Assembly: GCF_016808335.1 (NCBI RefSeq)
Contig: NC_053149.1
Location: forward strand, 33,198,087-33,262,086
Reading direction: 5' to 3'
Origin: Panicum virgatum
Lineage: Eukaryota > Streptophyta > Magnoliopsida > Poales > Poaceae
DNA: 64,000 bases
The notes under the pieces are model-generated. The model was given only the letters and a program-made list of their open reading frames with translations. It was not told the origin of the DNA and searched no databases. Position 1 is the first letter of the stretch; every line of letters starts with the position of its first letter. Below are positions 44,682-54,954 of this stretch, piece by piece. Both the position numbers and the translations under genes were made by a program.

Positions 44682-46124
44682 GTGACTAAACAAAACTCCT
44701 AGAACAATTATTCCCGATTTATTCTTGAATTAAAGCTAGAGCTAAGAATAATCATATTCAGTTTATGGGTTTGAGGACAAACTTGTAGATGTCAGCTCAA
44801 GGATTACAAATCAGTTGGATTTGCATTTTAACCATTTTTGTATGATTTGTTATGCATTTTCAAAGTTCACTGATTTGGGTTAATGGAGTTCATGTAACTT
44901 TTGCAGTTTATCCCTTGAAATCTAAGTTTTTATTTACCAATAGGTCCTCGGCCACTGGAGTTCAAGCAGAGCATGGCTTGCTGACGGTGTTCCGGCAAGT
45001 TGAGGCCTCGGTAGCGTGAGCTAGGTGGAGGAATAGTTAGAGGAGGTCCATGCGCACCTTCTGGTGCTCGGGGTCGAGGTCGGGGATGGCCGGAAGGGGG
45101 TCGTCGGTGTGGAGGAGTGGCGAACCGAGGAAGGTCATCGGCGACGAGGCTGCTTCGGCTGTCCTAGGCACCGGGCTCCGAGTGCTTGGGCTTCGTGAGG
45201 ACGAGGGGAAGGTGCCAGTGGTGATTATTTGGGCAATGCGGGTCGGGAGAGGGCTGTCCATGGCGAGCTCGAGCTCGCCGGCGAGAATGGCGACGGCGGA
45301 GCAGCAGGAATAGTGTACGTGCGCAATTGTGGGTGCGAGGGTGCTATTTATAGGCCGCAATTAGTGGCAAAGCGAAAGAGACCCGGGGAAGGTTTAATGG
45401 GCCAATGGAGGCTCGCATGCACGTGAACGGCCGGCGGTGGCGCTGGCAGACGATTGGGGTGGCGTGGTGGTCTAGGGAGCTGGCCAGGTCGTGTGTTGAG
45501 TGGGGAAGATGCAAGGGAGGAGCGGTTTTGCCGAAACTAGGGCCGAATGGGGTCCACTTGGCCGTCCAGGGGCTGGACGGCGTCCACTGGTGAACGCTGG
45601 TGTATGTGGGCCGTGAGGGAGAGAGAAAGGGGAAAAAAGAGCACTCGGGGACCGATTTACAATTTCCAAAAATTCTAAGGACTATTCTATAAACTAAAAA
45701 TTTCTCCTTCTTGCTAGTGTCAAATGAAAAACTTTTGAATACCATTTTTTAGTTTTTCAAGATCTACAACTTTTGTTTCAGGCACTTTTTCAATTGAGCT
45801 TTAGTTTTTGAACTATTTAAGAGTTTCTAATTTCCATAAAAGAGCTTCATGATTTACATAATTTGAACTGAAATTTGGCTGAAACACTATTGAACATGTG
45901 TCACTAATGAGACTACTTTCAGTCCACCATATATTTAGTAACTTGTTTGGAATATGACTTGAGTTTGAAAATTTGTGTTCGCCCCATTACATGAATTGTC
46001 CAAAATTATGAGTTTAAGTTTAAATTCATATTTGGTGCCTCTTTTAATTACTTGCCCTCACTATTCTGTTCCAATTTAATTCAGTTTGCTTAATTGTGCC
46101 TTTTAAACACCTAGGGTGTCACAA
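44682..46124 (-). repeat. Tekay-III: 5' LTR of a minus-strand Tekay-like element, interrupted by the Tat-like element
   Basis: Read on the minus strand it starts TGTGACACCCTAGGTG at 46124, like the Tekay-II LTR start. It continues through an AT-rich U3, a TATA box (45352-45344), a GC-rich block with an ATG (45261) and an AT-rich intron-like part cut off at 44682. No polypurine tract precedes 46124 and the flank is Athila-2 sequence, so this is the outer end of a 5' LTR inserted in Athila-2. Confidence 0.7.
45037..45261 (-). CDS. Candidate first exon of the LTR gene in Tekay-III
   Basis: The first ATG after the LTR TATA box, in a good context (GCCATGG), opens a frame of about 74 residues starting MDSPLPTRIAQIITT and ending at a stop at 45037. 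It sits where the GC-rich first exon lies in LTRs I and II, right after a shared GCCGGCGAGCTCGAGCTC block. A GTGCGC donor-like site near 45057 would end it earlier, but its phase does not match the other LTRs. The protein has no recognisable domain and is weakly supported as coding. The exons 2 and 3 expected further along lie beyond the Tat insertion and outside the window. Confidence 0.3.
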   Translation of the reverse strand: MDSPLPTRIAQIITTGTFPSSSRSPSTRSPVPRTAEAASSPMTFLGSPLLHTDDPLPAIPDLDPEHQKVRMDLL

Positions 46125-46810
46125 ATTTGATTTAGGTTATGTTAGAAAAACGAAAATGAAATTCTCACCAGAAAGTTGTTCCTCCATGTGTGTGGTTGTT
46201 CTTGCAGCAAAGAAATGAGAGAGAGAGATTTCTTGAAATCAAACTTGAGCCAAAATCCAATGAAAACCCGAGCAAAGTTTGTGAGAGGGAGCGAGAGTGA
46301 GAGAGTGAGCATGAGGGCTTCACGCCCCCTCCTTGGCCTCTATTTAAAGACCAAATGCAATATGCAAGCGAGGAGGCACTGGGCACAATGGTCGTAGAGC
46401 CGCTCGAGCAAGTGGGGCCCAGGAGCCGTTGCCCCTGGGTCGGCCGGCCCCAGGGCAGGCCCGCTGGTGTCCCCCTTTTGCCAGATGCTCTTCCAACAGT
46501 CACAAATTTGAAAATGAAGCGCATGGCCAAACTTTGCCTCCGAAAGATGTTAAATAAAACTTTCCAAAGGATTTTGAAACTCGGAAAATATTTTTAGAAT
46601 TTTTGTAAAAAAGAAAAAGTGCTAGAAAAATTCAAGCATGCAAAAAAGTATTTTTTGTGAATTTTGTTTTTAAAATCATGCAGTGGAGAAAATTCAAAAA
46701 GGGTGAAAAACCAAATAGTGGAAAAAGCAAATATGAGATAAGTACCATTTTACCTTTGGCGAGGACGCGTCATTTAAAGTCCGATGTGCTAGACTTTTCT
46801 CCGGCGTTAG

Positions 46811-48847
46811 TTACCATACGTCGGCCTGTCTTGGAGAATTGGATGAGGCCATACTTTCGACCTTTCGGCACACCTTCTTTGATCTTCTTTTCTTTCTAGA
46901 TGTGGTCGGTTGTGGTTCCAGCTGGGGGAGTGGTTCACCCCAGAGGGTCTGCCCTTCACTATCCTGATGGATCAGGAAGTGCTGCTCCTCCCTGTGTTTA
47001 AACTTGAAAAACATGTCCTCCTTTTCGATGCGGAAGCGGATTTCTCCTCTTCCAACGTTGATTCTTGCCTTGGCAGCCCTCAGGAATGGTCACCCAAGAA
47101 TGAGCTCGATTCTGAGGTCGCCCTCTACGTCCATTGTCACGAAGTTCGCAAGGACGAAGGAGTCTCGCACTCACACCAAGATGTTCTCAACTATCCATTC
47201 GGGATATTGCATTGTTGAATCTGTGAGCTGCACACACATATATGCCAGGGAAAGAGCAGGGTATTGATGTTTTTCGTATATTACCTTGGGCATTATGTTC
47301 ACGCTTGCCCCCAGATCGCACATTGCATGCTTGTAGTATTGGTCATAAATTGAGAAGCTGATCATGGGGACCCCTGGATCCTCTTGCACTACTGCCACCA
47401 GGACATTCCTAGAGTCGTTCTTTGCGGGATTGTACCTACTTGCATGGTTAGCGCGTGATGACCGCCGGGACGGGCTACCCAATCCAGTGGACACCATGCT
47501 GAAATTTTCTACGGGAGCCTCGGGTTGCCCCGGGATGTTCTCGCTTTCAATAGTAGGTAAAGAAGTAGCAATTTGAGCAAGCTGTGTTTCTATCATTTTA
47601 TTGAAACTTAATTGATTCTTAAGAGTTGAGGATAAAGTTTCAAATCTAACATTTAAACTTTCCAGGGTTTTATCATTGTCCAAAGATTTTTATTTATATT
47701 TTCATTAATTTTAGTTTGGCCAAGAACAAGTTCTCTCAAGAAAGGTTGATTCGAACGAATTAAAAGAAGAGTTGAAATTGTTACCTCCATGAAATAGTGG
47801 ACATGGTAGGTTCCACCCCAGGCCTCCTTGTTGTGGATGATACCCTCTGTTGTTGTTGAAGTAGGCGGCGTCTTCACGGGTCTTGGGGCAGTCATTCCCT
47901 CAGTGCCCATCATTGCCACAAACTTCGAACGTGAAGGGCGAACCCATGGCATAAACAGGAGCATGGATCTGTTGTTGGCTCCCTTCTCCCAACTTCTTGA
48001 TGAGGAGGTCCAGCTTTGCGGCAATCATATCTGTCTCCTTGACGGTATGCATGCCCTTCATCCAGGATTGGAGTCATTCTTCACTCCACCCCTGGTTGGA
48101 GACCATTTTCACAATCAATGTCTTGGCTTTGGTGATCTTCATGTCGAGAAAGGCTCCTCCAGCAGCTGCGTCAATATGGGCTCTGGATGTCATTGTTAGC
48201 CCATTGTAGAAGCTTTGGAGGATGAGCCATTCGTCCATCACATGATGAGGATAGGATTTGATGTATTCTTGCAGCCTTTTCCAAGCTTGTGGGATGAATT
48301 CCATCCCTGTCTACTGGAAACTTGATATCTTCCCACGCAGGACATTTGTTTTGCCCAATGGGAAGAACTTTTCGAGGAACGCCTTGGAGCATTTGTCCCA
48401 GGTGTCGATATCCTTTTTCTTGTAGTACCACTATTTCACCTTTCCTAGTAGGGGGAAGGGAAACAGCCTGAGCTTGATGGCATCGGCGGTGACACCCCGT
48501 ATGACAATGGTGTCGCAAAGCTCCAGAAAATTTTGTAGATGTGCATTAGCGTCCTCATTCGGCTTGCCACAGAACGGGCTATCCTGCACCATGTTGATGA
48601 GGCTAGACTTGAGTTCACAGTTCACGTCCCCAACGTTGATGTTGGGTCCGGTAGCCACATTGGCGGTGGAGGGGACGGAGAACTCGCGTAGAGTCTTCTC
48701 ATCCATAGCCTTAGGAATAGTGTGTGCTTTCGAACTGGGTTTCTTTACCAGAAGAGTAGCAGGAGGAGGGACGACATGAGGTCGTGACCTTCTCACAAGG
48801 TTCTCTTGATTTTCTGTGCAGTTTTCCAGTAGGGAGAAACCGGTCAT
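46811..48847 (-). pseudogene. gag-protease of Athila-2, single frame with stops
   Basis: ATG at 48847 (MTGFSLLENCTEN). Segments 48847-48431, 48304-48074, 47683-47171 and 47014-46811 are all in one frame, separated by stops rather than shifts as far as I can follow. Gag shows KPNEDANAHLQNFLELC and LRLFPFPLLGK followed by TAG where Athila-1 has Gln. Later MDEWLILQSFYNGLTM and the protease motif CDLGASVNIMP are intact. The knuckle has lost a Cys, reading FEVCGNDGH where Athila-1 reads CEVCGNDGH. No RT or integrase follows, as in Athila-1. Confidence 0.75.
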
Positions 48848-48981
48848 ACACTACCCCTATTTTCTTCCAAAACTAAAGAATAGAAAAAAACATAAAGTGA
48901 TATTAGCCTGAAAGAGCATTGACTATATTTTGAGTACAAATCCTATATTAATATCAGTACAATAATTTTGTTCACGTGCCA

Positions 48982-48999
48982 TCCCCGGCAACAGCGCCA
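48982..48999 (-). other. Primer binding site of Athila-2 (tRNA-Asp, one mismatch)
   Basis: Complement of TCCCCGGCAACAGCGCCA, one transition from the Athila-1 site; 8 bases inside the LTR end at 49008. Confidence 0.85.
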
Positions 49000-49007
49000 G
49001 AAATGCT

Positions 49008-50680
49008 TGTTGACATTCCTTAACGTTGCTACCAGGTTTTATGTCCCGACAACGGCGCCAGAAATGCATATTAGCTTTTCTTAGCATAATCACTAGGAAC
49101 GGGGGTGTTAAGCCCATCCCTAGCAATTGCACCAAGAAACGCCACTCTCGTGTTATAGTCTATACGATTAGAGATGGGATCCACAAGCGCATAGATATAC
49201 TGTTGTAGCATTCCACCCGAAGAGTAAGAGTGTCGTGATTTATATTTTCCCAAAGGATGGCAGTGGCAAAGGTATTGTACTTAACATTAATTATGACATC
49301 GTGCCTCAAGCAATAGGCATAGCTCTGACAGGGGTAAGCCATAACCAAGAAGATAAATCAGGGTAATGTGACAAAAGCACACAACCAATACCCAAGGAAG
49401 AAAAGAACAAAAGAAAGAAAGAACAAAAGAACAAAACTATCCTATGTTAAGTCAGCTAGAGCTTAGGCTAGGTTAGAGGTCCTAGTGCTTCTATTCAAAG
49501 CAAGGGTTATGTTAGAACATGGTTAGGGCTACAGGTGCCTGGAAAATGGGATAGCGGGGAGAAGGTCTCGCACTGGAGAACATCCAGTCCCGTTACCTCT
49601 TTCCATAAACTCCTACACCATACCCGAACATCGGGGAATGCACTAATCGCAACACAGCTGTTACGACGGATGGATAGGGCTGTCACCACCTGCCGTCTAC
49701 CCCAGTTACACTATGTAGCATGGTCATATTCGAAGAATCCCGCATACCCGAGCACCACTCCCGTTTATGAGGTCACTACCCTAGTGTCCCCGGGTCTCCC
49801 ACCCTTCGGATGGACAAGTAAAACGCTAGAGCAAACCCAAAAGCACAACAAATCGATATTCGTACCTGGATCATCTGGCCTAACCATATCTGTAGTACAA
49901 CACATGAATAACCAAAGCATGGACTGATAAACTATCGAGATAGTAAAGCAACCATGGAAAAGCTCTATATTATGAATAGAAAGCTGACAATTATAATACA
50001 AAGTCAAACCAGGAGCCGAGGATTGCTCAACGACTCCGATGACGACTTGATTCGCTAACGAGAAACTAGCCTAGCTCCACTACCTAATCAAGAGAGCAAG
50101 AGAGAGCCACCTTCGAAAAGTGGAAAGTGGTGTGTGTGTGTGTGCGTGCGTGCGTGCGTGTGTGTCTGTGTGTGTGTGTTGTGAGGGGTGGGGGTGGAGA
50201 GGCCCTATTTATACTGTTGGAGGTCGGTTCCTGCCAAATGCAAGTATGAAAGGTAATCCGGTGCCTTGGCCGTGACTCCTCCTAGAGATGAACCTGGATG
50301 GGATGCTAGCCAGGTTCGGCCGACCCCTAGGGTCGCCTGACCCCACCTGGTAGCCGCTTGTCCTTATCTTCTTCTGGCAGGTTTACACATGGGCCTAGAA
50401 CCTTATCCTCTCGTGCATCTTTCGTGGCGCCCCCATTTGCTCTGCTAGGTGGACCCTCCTTGTATGTGCGTGTGATGCCAGATGCGATACCTTTTGCATA
50501 GTTACATGGCGTCTTCATCGTGTTTTTGTCTTCTTCCACTCTTGCTCATCTGAAATGTACAATTCTCCAAAACAACTGTGGAGCGAGGTTAGTGATACAA
50601 ATATGTGAGTAAGGTATGCGATTTTCCTTAATTATTGAGTCTAGTTGACGGTCAAATTTAGTACTTAACGGCCATCAACA
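49008..50680 (-). repeat. Athila-2 5' LTR (copy C)
   Basis: 1673 bp, TGTTG...CAACA. More diverged from A and B than they are from each other. It holds a second tRNA-Asp-like primer site inside the LTR (49044-49060), a (TG/CG)n tract at about 50131-50179, a TATA box at about 50214-50205 and a decayed copy of the GGTCGGCC palindrome at 50314-50344. Confidence 0.85.
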
Positions 50681-51681
50681 AGTATGACACATAACCTCTT
50701 TCTACCACCTTGGAAACTGATCCTTCCCTAAGGGAGAACTTTGGACGCATCTTGCCCATAGAAAAGTTTCCCTGCTCACCTAACTCTCGATACAATGTTG
50801 TACCCCAATGAGAGTCCAAACTGGAGAAAACCCTAGAAGACAAGGAACATACCCAAGATGTGCAAACCATTTAACCCGAAGAAAAAGACATTGAAGGAGT
50901 GGCAGAGGAACAAGAGTAATGGGATGTGATCCCGGTGGAACCATAAGAATTGCCACTTGAAAGCAGATTCAGGGATCATGCTCGACCCTTGCCAAGCACA
51001 ATTGGGACATGATCCTACCGAACATCGGTTGGGACTACTGAACAAATGAAGGAAACCGAAGAATGATCACCCACCCAGAATTGGATCGAGTTATGAACCT
51101 CGTAGATGACCTCACCTTTGGAGCCAACCCGATTGCAAAGAGGATCTACAGGATAAAAGCTATTGGGTAGAAGAATAATGAAGCACCGACATGGACTACA
51201 AGACCGGAGTAGTTAGAACCCCCGCCTCGTTAGGAATAGGGTAAGACGGAGGAGATGAAGTAAGATTTGCCAATGACAACAATTAACAATAAGGACCAGC
51301 AAATCCTCAGTCTACCCAGACATAACTATTGCTTAGTGCATTGATATTGGATGAAGGGACAGATTTGGAAAAAGCCTAGAAAATACTAAAGATGCATGGG
51401 CAATGCGAGCCATGGAACACGACTGGAGAAGAGTTGTCGTAAAATGGAATCTAGTACAATAGTGACATTTAGTATGTCCTGGATAAACCTAGCGAAGAGC
51501 GCTAGGCATATGATTTGAAAACACGACTGAATTGAGAACAAGAAATGGATATAAGAGATTTTACCTTGGTCACCACACTCGGAATACGGTAACCATGCAT
51601 CTAAGACTAGTAACCCTCACCTTTTCAAAACCTTAGTACACCTTTAATCTCAGGGACGAGATTCTTGTGACGGCGAAGGAC
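50681..51681 (+). other. Decayed 3' interior of a chromovirus-like element
   Basis: No open coding frame. The end (CTCAGGGACGAGATTCTT followed by a CGTAACATCCTGG LTR-like start) matches the layout seen before chromovirus 3' LTRs such as 33530-33567, so I infer a degraded plus-strand element that hosts Athila-2. Confidence 0.45.
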
Positions 51682-52553
51682 CGTAACATCCTGGATTTTT
51701 CCAAAAAGTTTTTTTTAAACTGATTTTTCCAAAATGTTAAAAAGTCAAAAAATATGAATTTCAAAATTTTTTGTGGCAATGCTGTAGTTAGATTTACTTA
51801 AGTGTGAATTCTACACTTGTATAATTCTTAGTAATTAAAATTTGAATTGAATTAAGGAAAATAAATCTCTTGTGTGGAATATTTGGAGTTGTTTGGATTT
51901 TATTGGATCTACCTTGTTTATTCCAATTCGATTTGGAATTAATTAACTTATTTGAAATTGAGTGGAATTTAAATTAAAGCATGCCTTCAATTTAAATTCA
52001 AATGCTAATTACCCTATGCAGGCCCCTACCTAAACTCTAGGCCTACTCGGCTCTAACCCGAGCCTAGCCCAACCCGAACCCGTCAACCCAATCATCCTTC
52101 TCAATCTCGAGTGCTGTCTAGAATCATGCATAAATTATGATCCTATTTTTTGTCTCTTGGGATTAATCTCTTGCTAATTAATTTGATCCCGAAAAATAGT
52201 TATTTATGTGTATCATTTTTCCCATGGGGTCAATTGAATTACGACATTAGATTTTCCGGCTTGCAAATTGAATAATTTTTATTTGATTCTTCCAAAAAAT
52301 AGTCTAATTCATTTGATTGAGTTTTGCAAAATAAATTGTTATCAATTTATTTCTTGGGATAATTCTTTTAGCCCAAATCACAAGGTATCTAAGCCCACCA
52401 AAACCCATCTAACCTATCCCTAACCCTAAGTATTTGCTACAAATACCCCCACTCCTCTCTCTCTCCATCTCATTTACTTCTTTCTTCCCGGCCGCCATCG
52501 CTAGCCTCTCCATTCTCATGTCCCTGTTCTTTCTTCCACGGCAAGGAGCAGAG
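51682..52553 (+). repeat. Decayed chromovirus-like LTR fragment
   Basis: Begins CGTAACATCCTGG, is AT-rich, then has TACAAATACCCCC (about 52438) and a CT-rich start region like the Tekay-I LTR promoter; cut off by the hAT relic at 52554. Confidence 0.5.
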
Positions 52554-53644
52554 CAGGGCCGGCTCTATATATAGTTTTAAGGGCCCCTGGGCGAGAATGA
52601 AGAGAAGGGACCGTTGAACTAAATTTTGGTGTCAAAATCACAGTATATAGTACAAATAATAAAATTACTTTGCAATACATGTGTAGCTCAATTAAAATAT
52701 AACAATAGTGTAATAAAAAACTAACAATAACTATTATAATTACCTCAAATAAAAAATATAATGCTTTAGTTCTTTTCAAAAAACTGTCTCCAGGCATTTC
52801 TTGATGCAAAATGTTCAAGAACTATATCAAGATTAATGTCATCCAAAATATTCTTCTCAATGCTACACATAGCCAAGCCATTCAATCTTTCTTGTAACAT
52901 AGTTGATATTAAGCAATTTCTCAACAGTTTCAATTTGGAGAAGCTTCTTTCGGCTGGTGCTATTGTCACTAGAATAGATAAGAAAATCCGATATGCAATG
53001 GAGACATTCGGATAGCAATCTGCAACTTTAACAAACTAAAGAATCTTAGTTGCTGACACCAATTTTTCTGGCAAAGATACTTGCAACACTTTTAGTTTAG
53101 AGAAAAAATCATCAAAATCAACATCAGCCTTGTCATGTTGAGAAAAAGACTGTACAAAATTAGTGCAACACTTTCATAGATCATTATCATCCAAGGACTT
53201 TAGATTTTCTGAGGTGAATAAGAAACCAAATAATTTTTCAAACTTTTGTAGTTGTTCAAATCGACTAGTCAATGAAGCAATTGCAGCATCAACAATAACT
53301 AGGAAGTAGCTAACTTTGAACTCTTGGATAGCTGAAAGCTGCAATTCTTCGGTTTCATCGTTTAGTTCATCAAAATGCTTCTTTCTTTTACCTTACCGTT
53401 TAGTAGGAAATCTTGGCTCTACATCCATACTAGATTCAATGGATTTAGTTGTCTTAATACTGGCATCAAAGCCTTCTTCCCTGTACTTCTAGAAATATGA
53501 GATGACCCCTTCAATTTCTTTGAGAGTAGTATATAATCATACAATCTTAGATTGTAACTTTTTGCTCACTATTTTGATAGTAGATAAAATATCATCCCAA
53601 ATAACCATACCAATTATAAATTCAAATTTCTCAAGTGCAGTTGC
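52554..53644 (-). mobile_element. hAT transposon relic
   Basis: The left end CAGGGCCGGCTCT is a typical plant hAT terminus; 8 bases before it are GAGCAGAG, a possible target duplication with no visible partner. The transposase C-terminal half is on the minus strand. The CACTA element interrupts it at 53645. Confidence 0.7.
52766..53644 (-). pseudogene. hAT transposase, C-terminal half, with in-frame stops
   Basis: A single frame can be followed on the minus strand from 53644 to a natural stop at 52766, interrupted by about six stop codons. It contains LVIVDAAIASLTSRFEQLQ and FGFLF, typical of the middle of plant TTF-zinc-finger hAT transposases. The hAT dimerisation domain follows (TIAPAERSFSKLKLLRN, then STMLQERLNGLAMCSIE), well conserved. 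The N-terminal half, including the zinc finger and first catalytic residues, would lie beyond the CACTA insertion. It is inactive. Confidence 0.8.
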
Positions 53645-53654
53645 CACTACATGA

Positions 53655-54480
53655 GAACCGTAGATTTGTAACGGGCACGGATGGCCTTTAGGTAACTGGC
53701 AACGCAACCGTTATTATTGCATTACTATTCACAAGTCAAAGGTAATGGGCTAATGACCGTTACTAATAACAGATATTTGTAACGGTTATTCAACCACAAC
53801 CGTTACCAATAACAGCAACCAGTCACCCAAAATGGTTGTTTTTGTGGGCCCATAGAGAGATCTAGTAATGGGTATACACTAGAGGCCGTTAAAAAATCTA
53901 GTATTTGGTAACGGTGTTTCAGTGAAGACCGTTACCGATATCTGTTATCAGGTGGACCCACAGAGAGATTTCGTAATGGGTATAGTCTAAAGTTCGTTAC
54001 AACATCTAGTCTTTGGTAATGGGTTTTCAGTTTTGACCGTTACTGATATCTATTACCAGTAACTAAATATTGTTGTTTTTGTGGGCCCACTGAGAGTTTT
54101 AGTAACATGTATATTTTATAGGCCGTTACAACTGTTAGTGTTTAGTAACGGGCTGCTTGTGAAGACCGTTACCGATATTCGTTACCAGGTCTCCTTGCGG
54201 ACCCACTGGCCAGCTTTTTGTAACGGTCATTGTTTGATACCCGTTACCTATATACTATTTAGGTAACGGTTGTTACCTTACAACCGTTACAAGTAGTTGT
54301 TACCCCTGACCAAAGCGTCTCCTTCTGGGCCCACTGGTCATATCTTGTAACGGTATTTTACATAAAGCCCGTTACTTTCATGTTGTATAGGTAACGCTCA
54401 TTTATATGGGCCAGTTACAAATAAGTCATAGGCCCCTACTCGTGTTTTGCTTAATGCCCGTTACCTATACATGAGCCACC
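53655..54480. repeat. CACTA subterminal repeat array
   Basis: Dozens of GTAACGG or CCGTTAC motifs in both orientations, set in five imperfect tandem units marked by GGGCCCA or GGACCCA at 53846, 53954, 54083, 54199 and 54327 (spacing 108-129 bp). Such arrays bind the element's own TNPA-type protein in En/Spm. Confidence 0.8.
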
Positions 54481-54954
54481 CCCACAAGCACTGGCCTATT
54501 TTCTGGCTACATCCTGGAACCAGCCAGGATTTGGCAGCCACCAGGTCATTCACATGACATATATGTACACAAGTAGACATCACATTCATAAAACATATAT
54601 ACATAAGTAGACATCACACATATACACAAGTATACATCAATACAAGTTTCAAGTTTATGACTGCAAGAATCAACTGCAAGTTTCAAGCGTACAGATTCAG
54701 AACATCTACCATGAACTCATGCTGCATCGGCTGGACCATTATAGAATTCGCCCTTTGGGTCAATGATCTCCTTAAGAATGAACTCCCACATCATCCCCTA
54801 GACCATCATCATTGCTCCTTGATCTGCCTTTCCAGTGATCACTTTATAATCCAGCAAATTACAATTATTATGAGAATAAAAGTAAAAATCAGTTTCTAAA
54901 ATGAAATGTAGAATATGAGTAGAGACAAGGCTGAGCAGTATACACTTACAGAAG
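54481..54954 (-). other. CACTA 3' non-coding stretch
   Basis: AT-rich between the repeat array and the last recognised protease exon; I see no coding frame. Confidence 0.5.

Larger units (their letters stand above)
46125..50680 (-). mobile_element. Athila-2: right part of a second element of the same family
   Basis: On the minus strand: 5' LTR (50680-49008), primer site (48999-48982), gag-protease (48847-46811) and spacer (46810-46125) that matches the spacer of Athila-1. It stops at the Tekay-III LTR; the rest lies beyond the left window edge if it survives. The flank after the LTR starts AGTAT. Confidence 0.8.
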
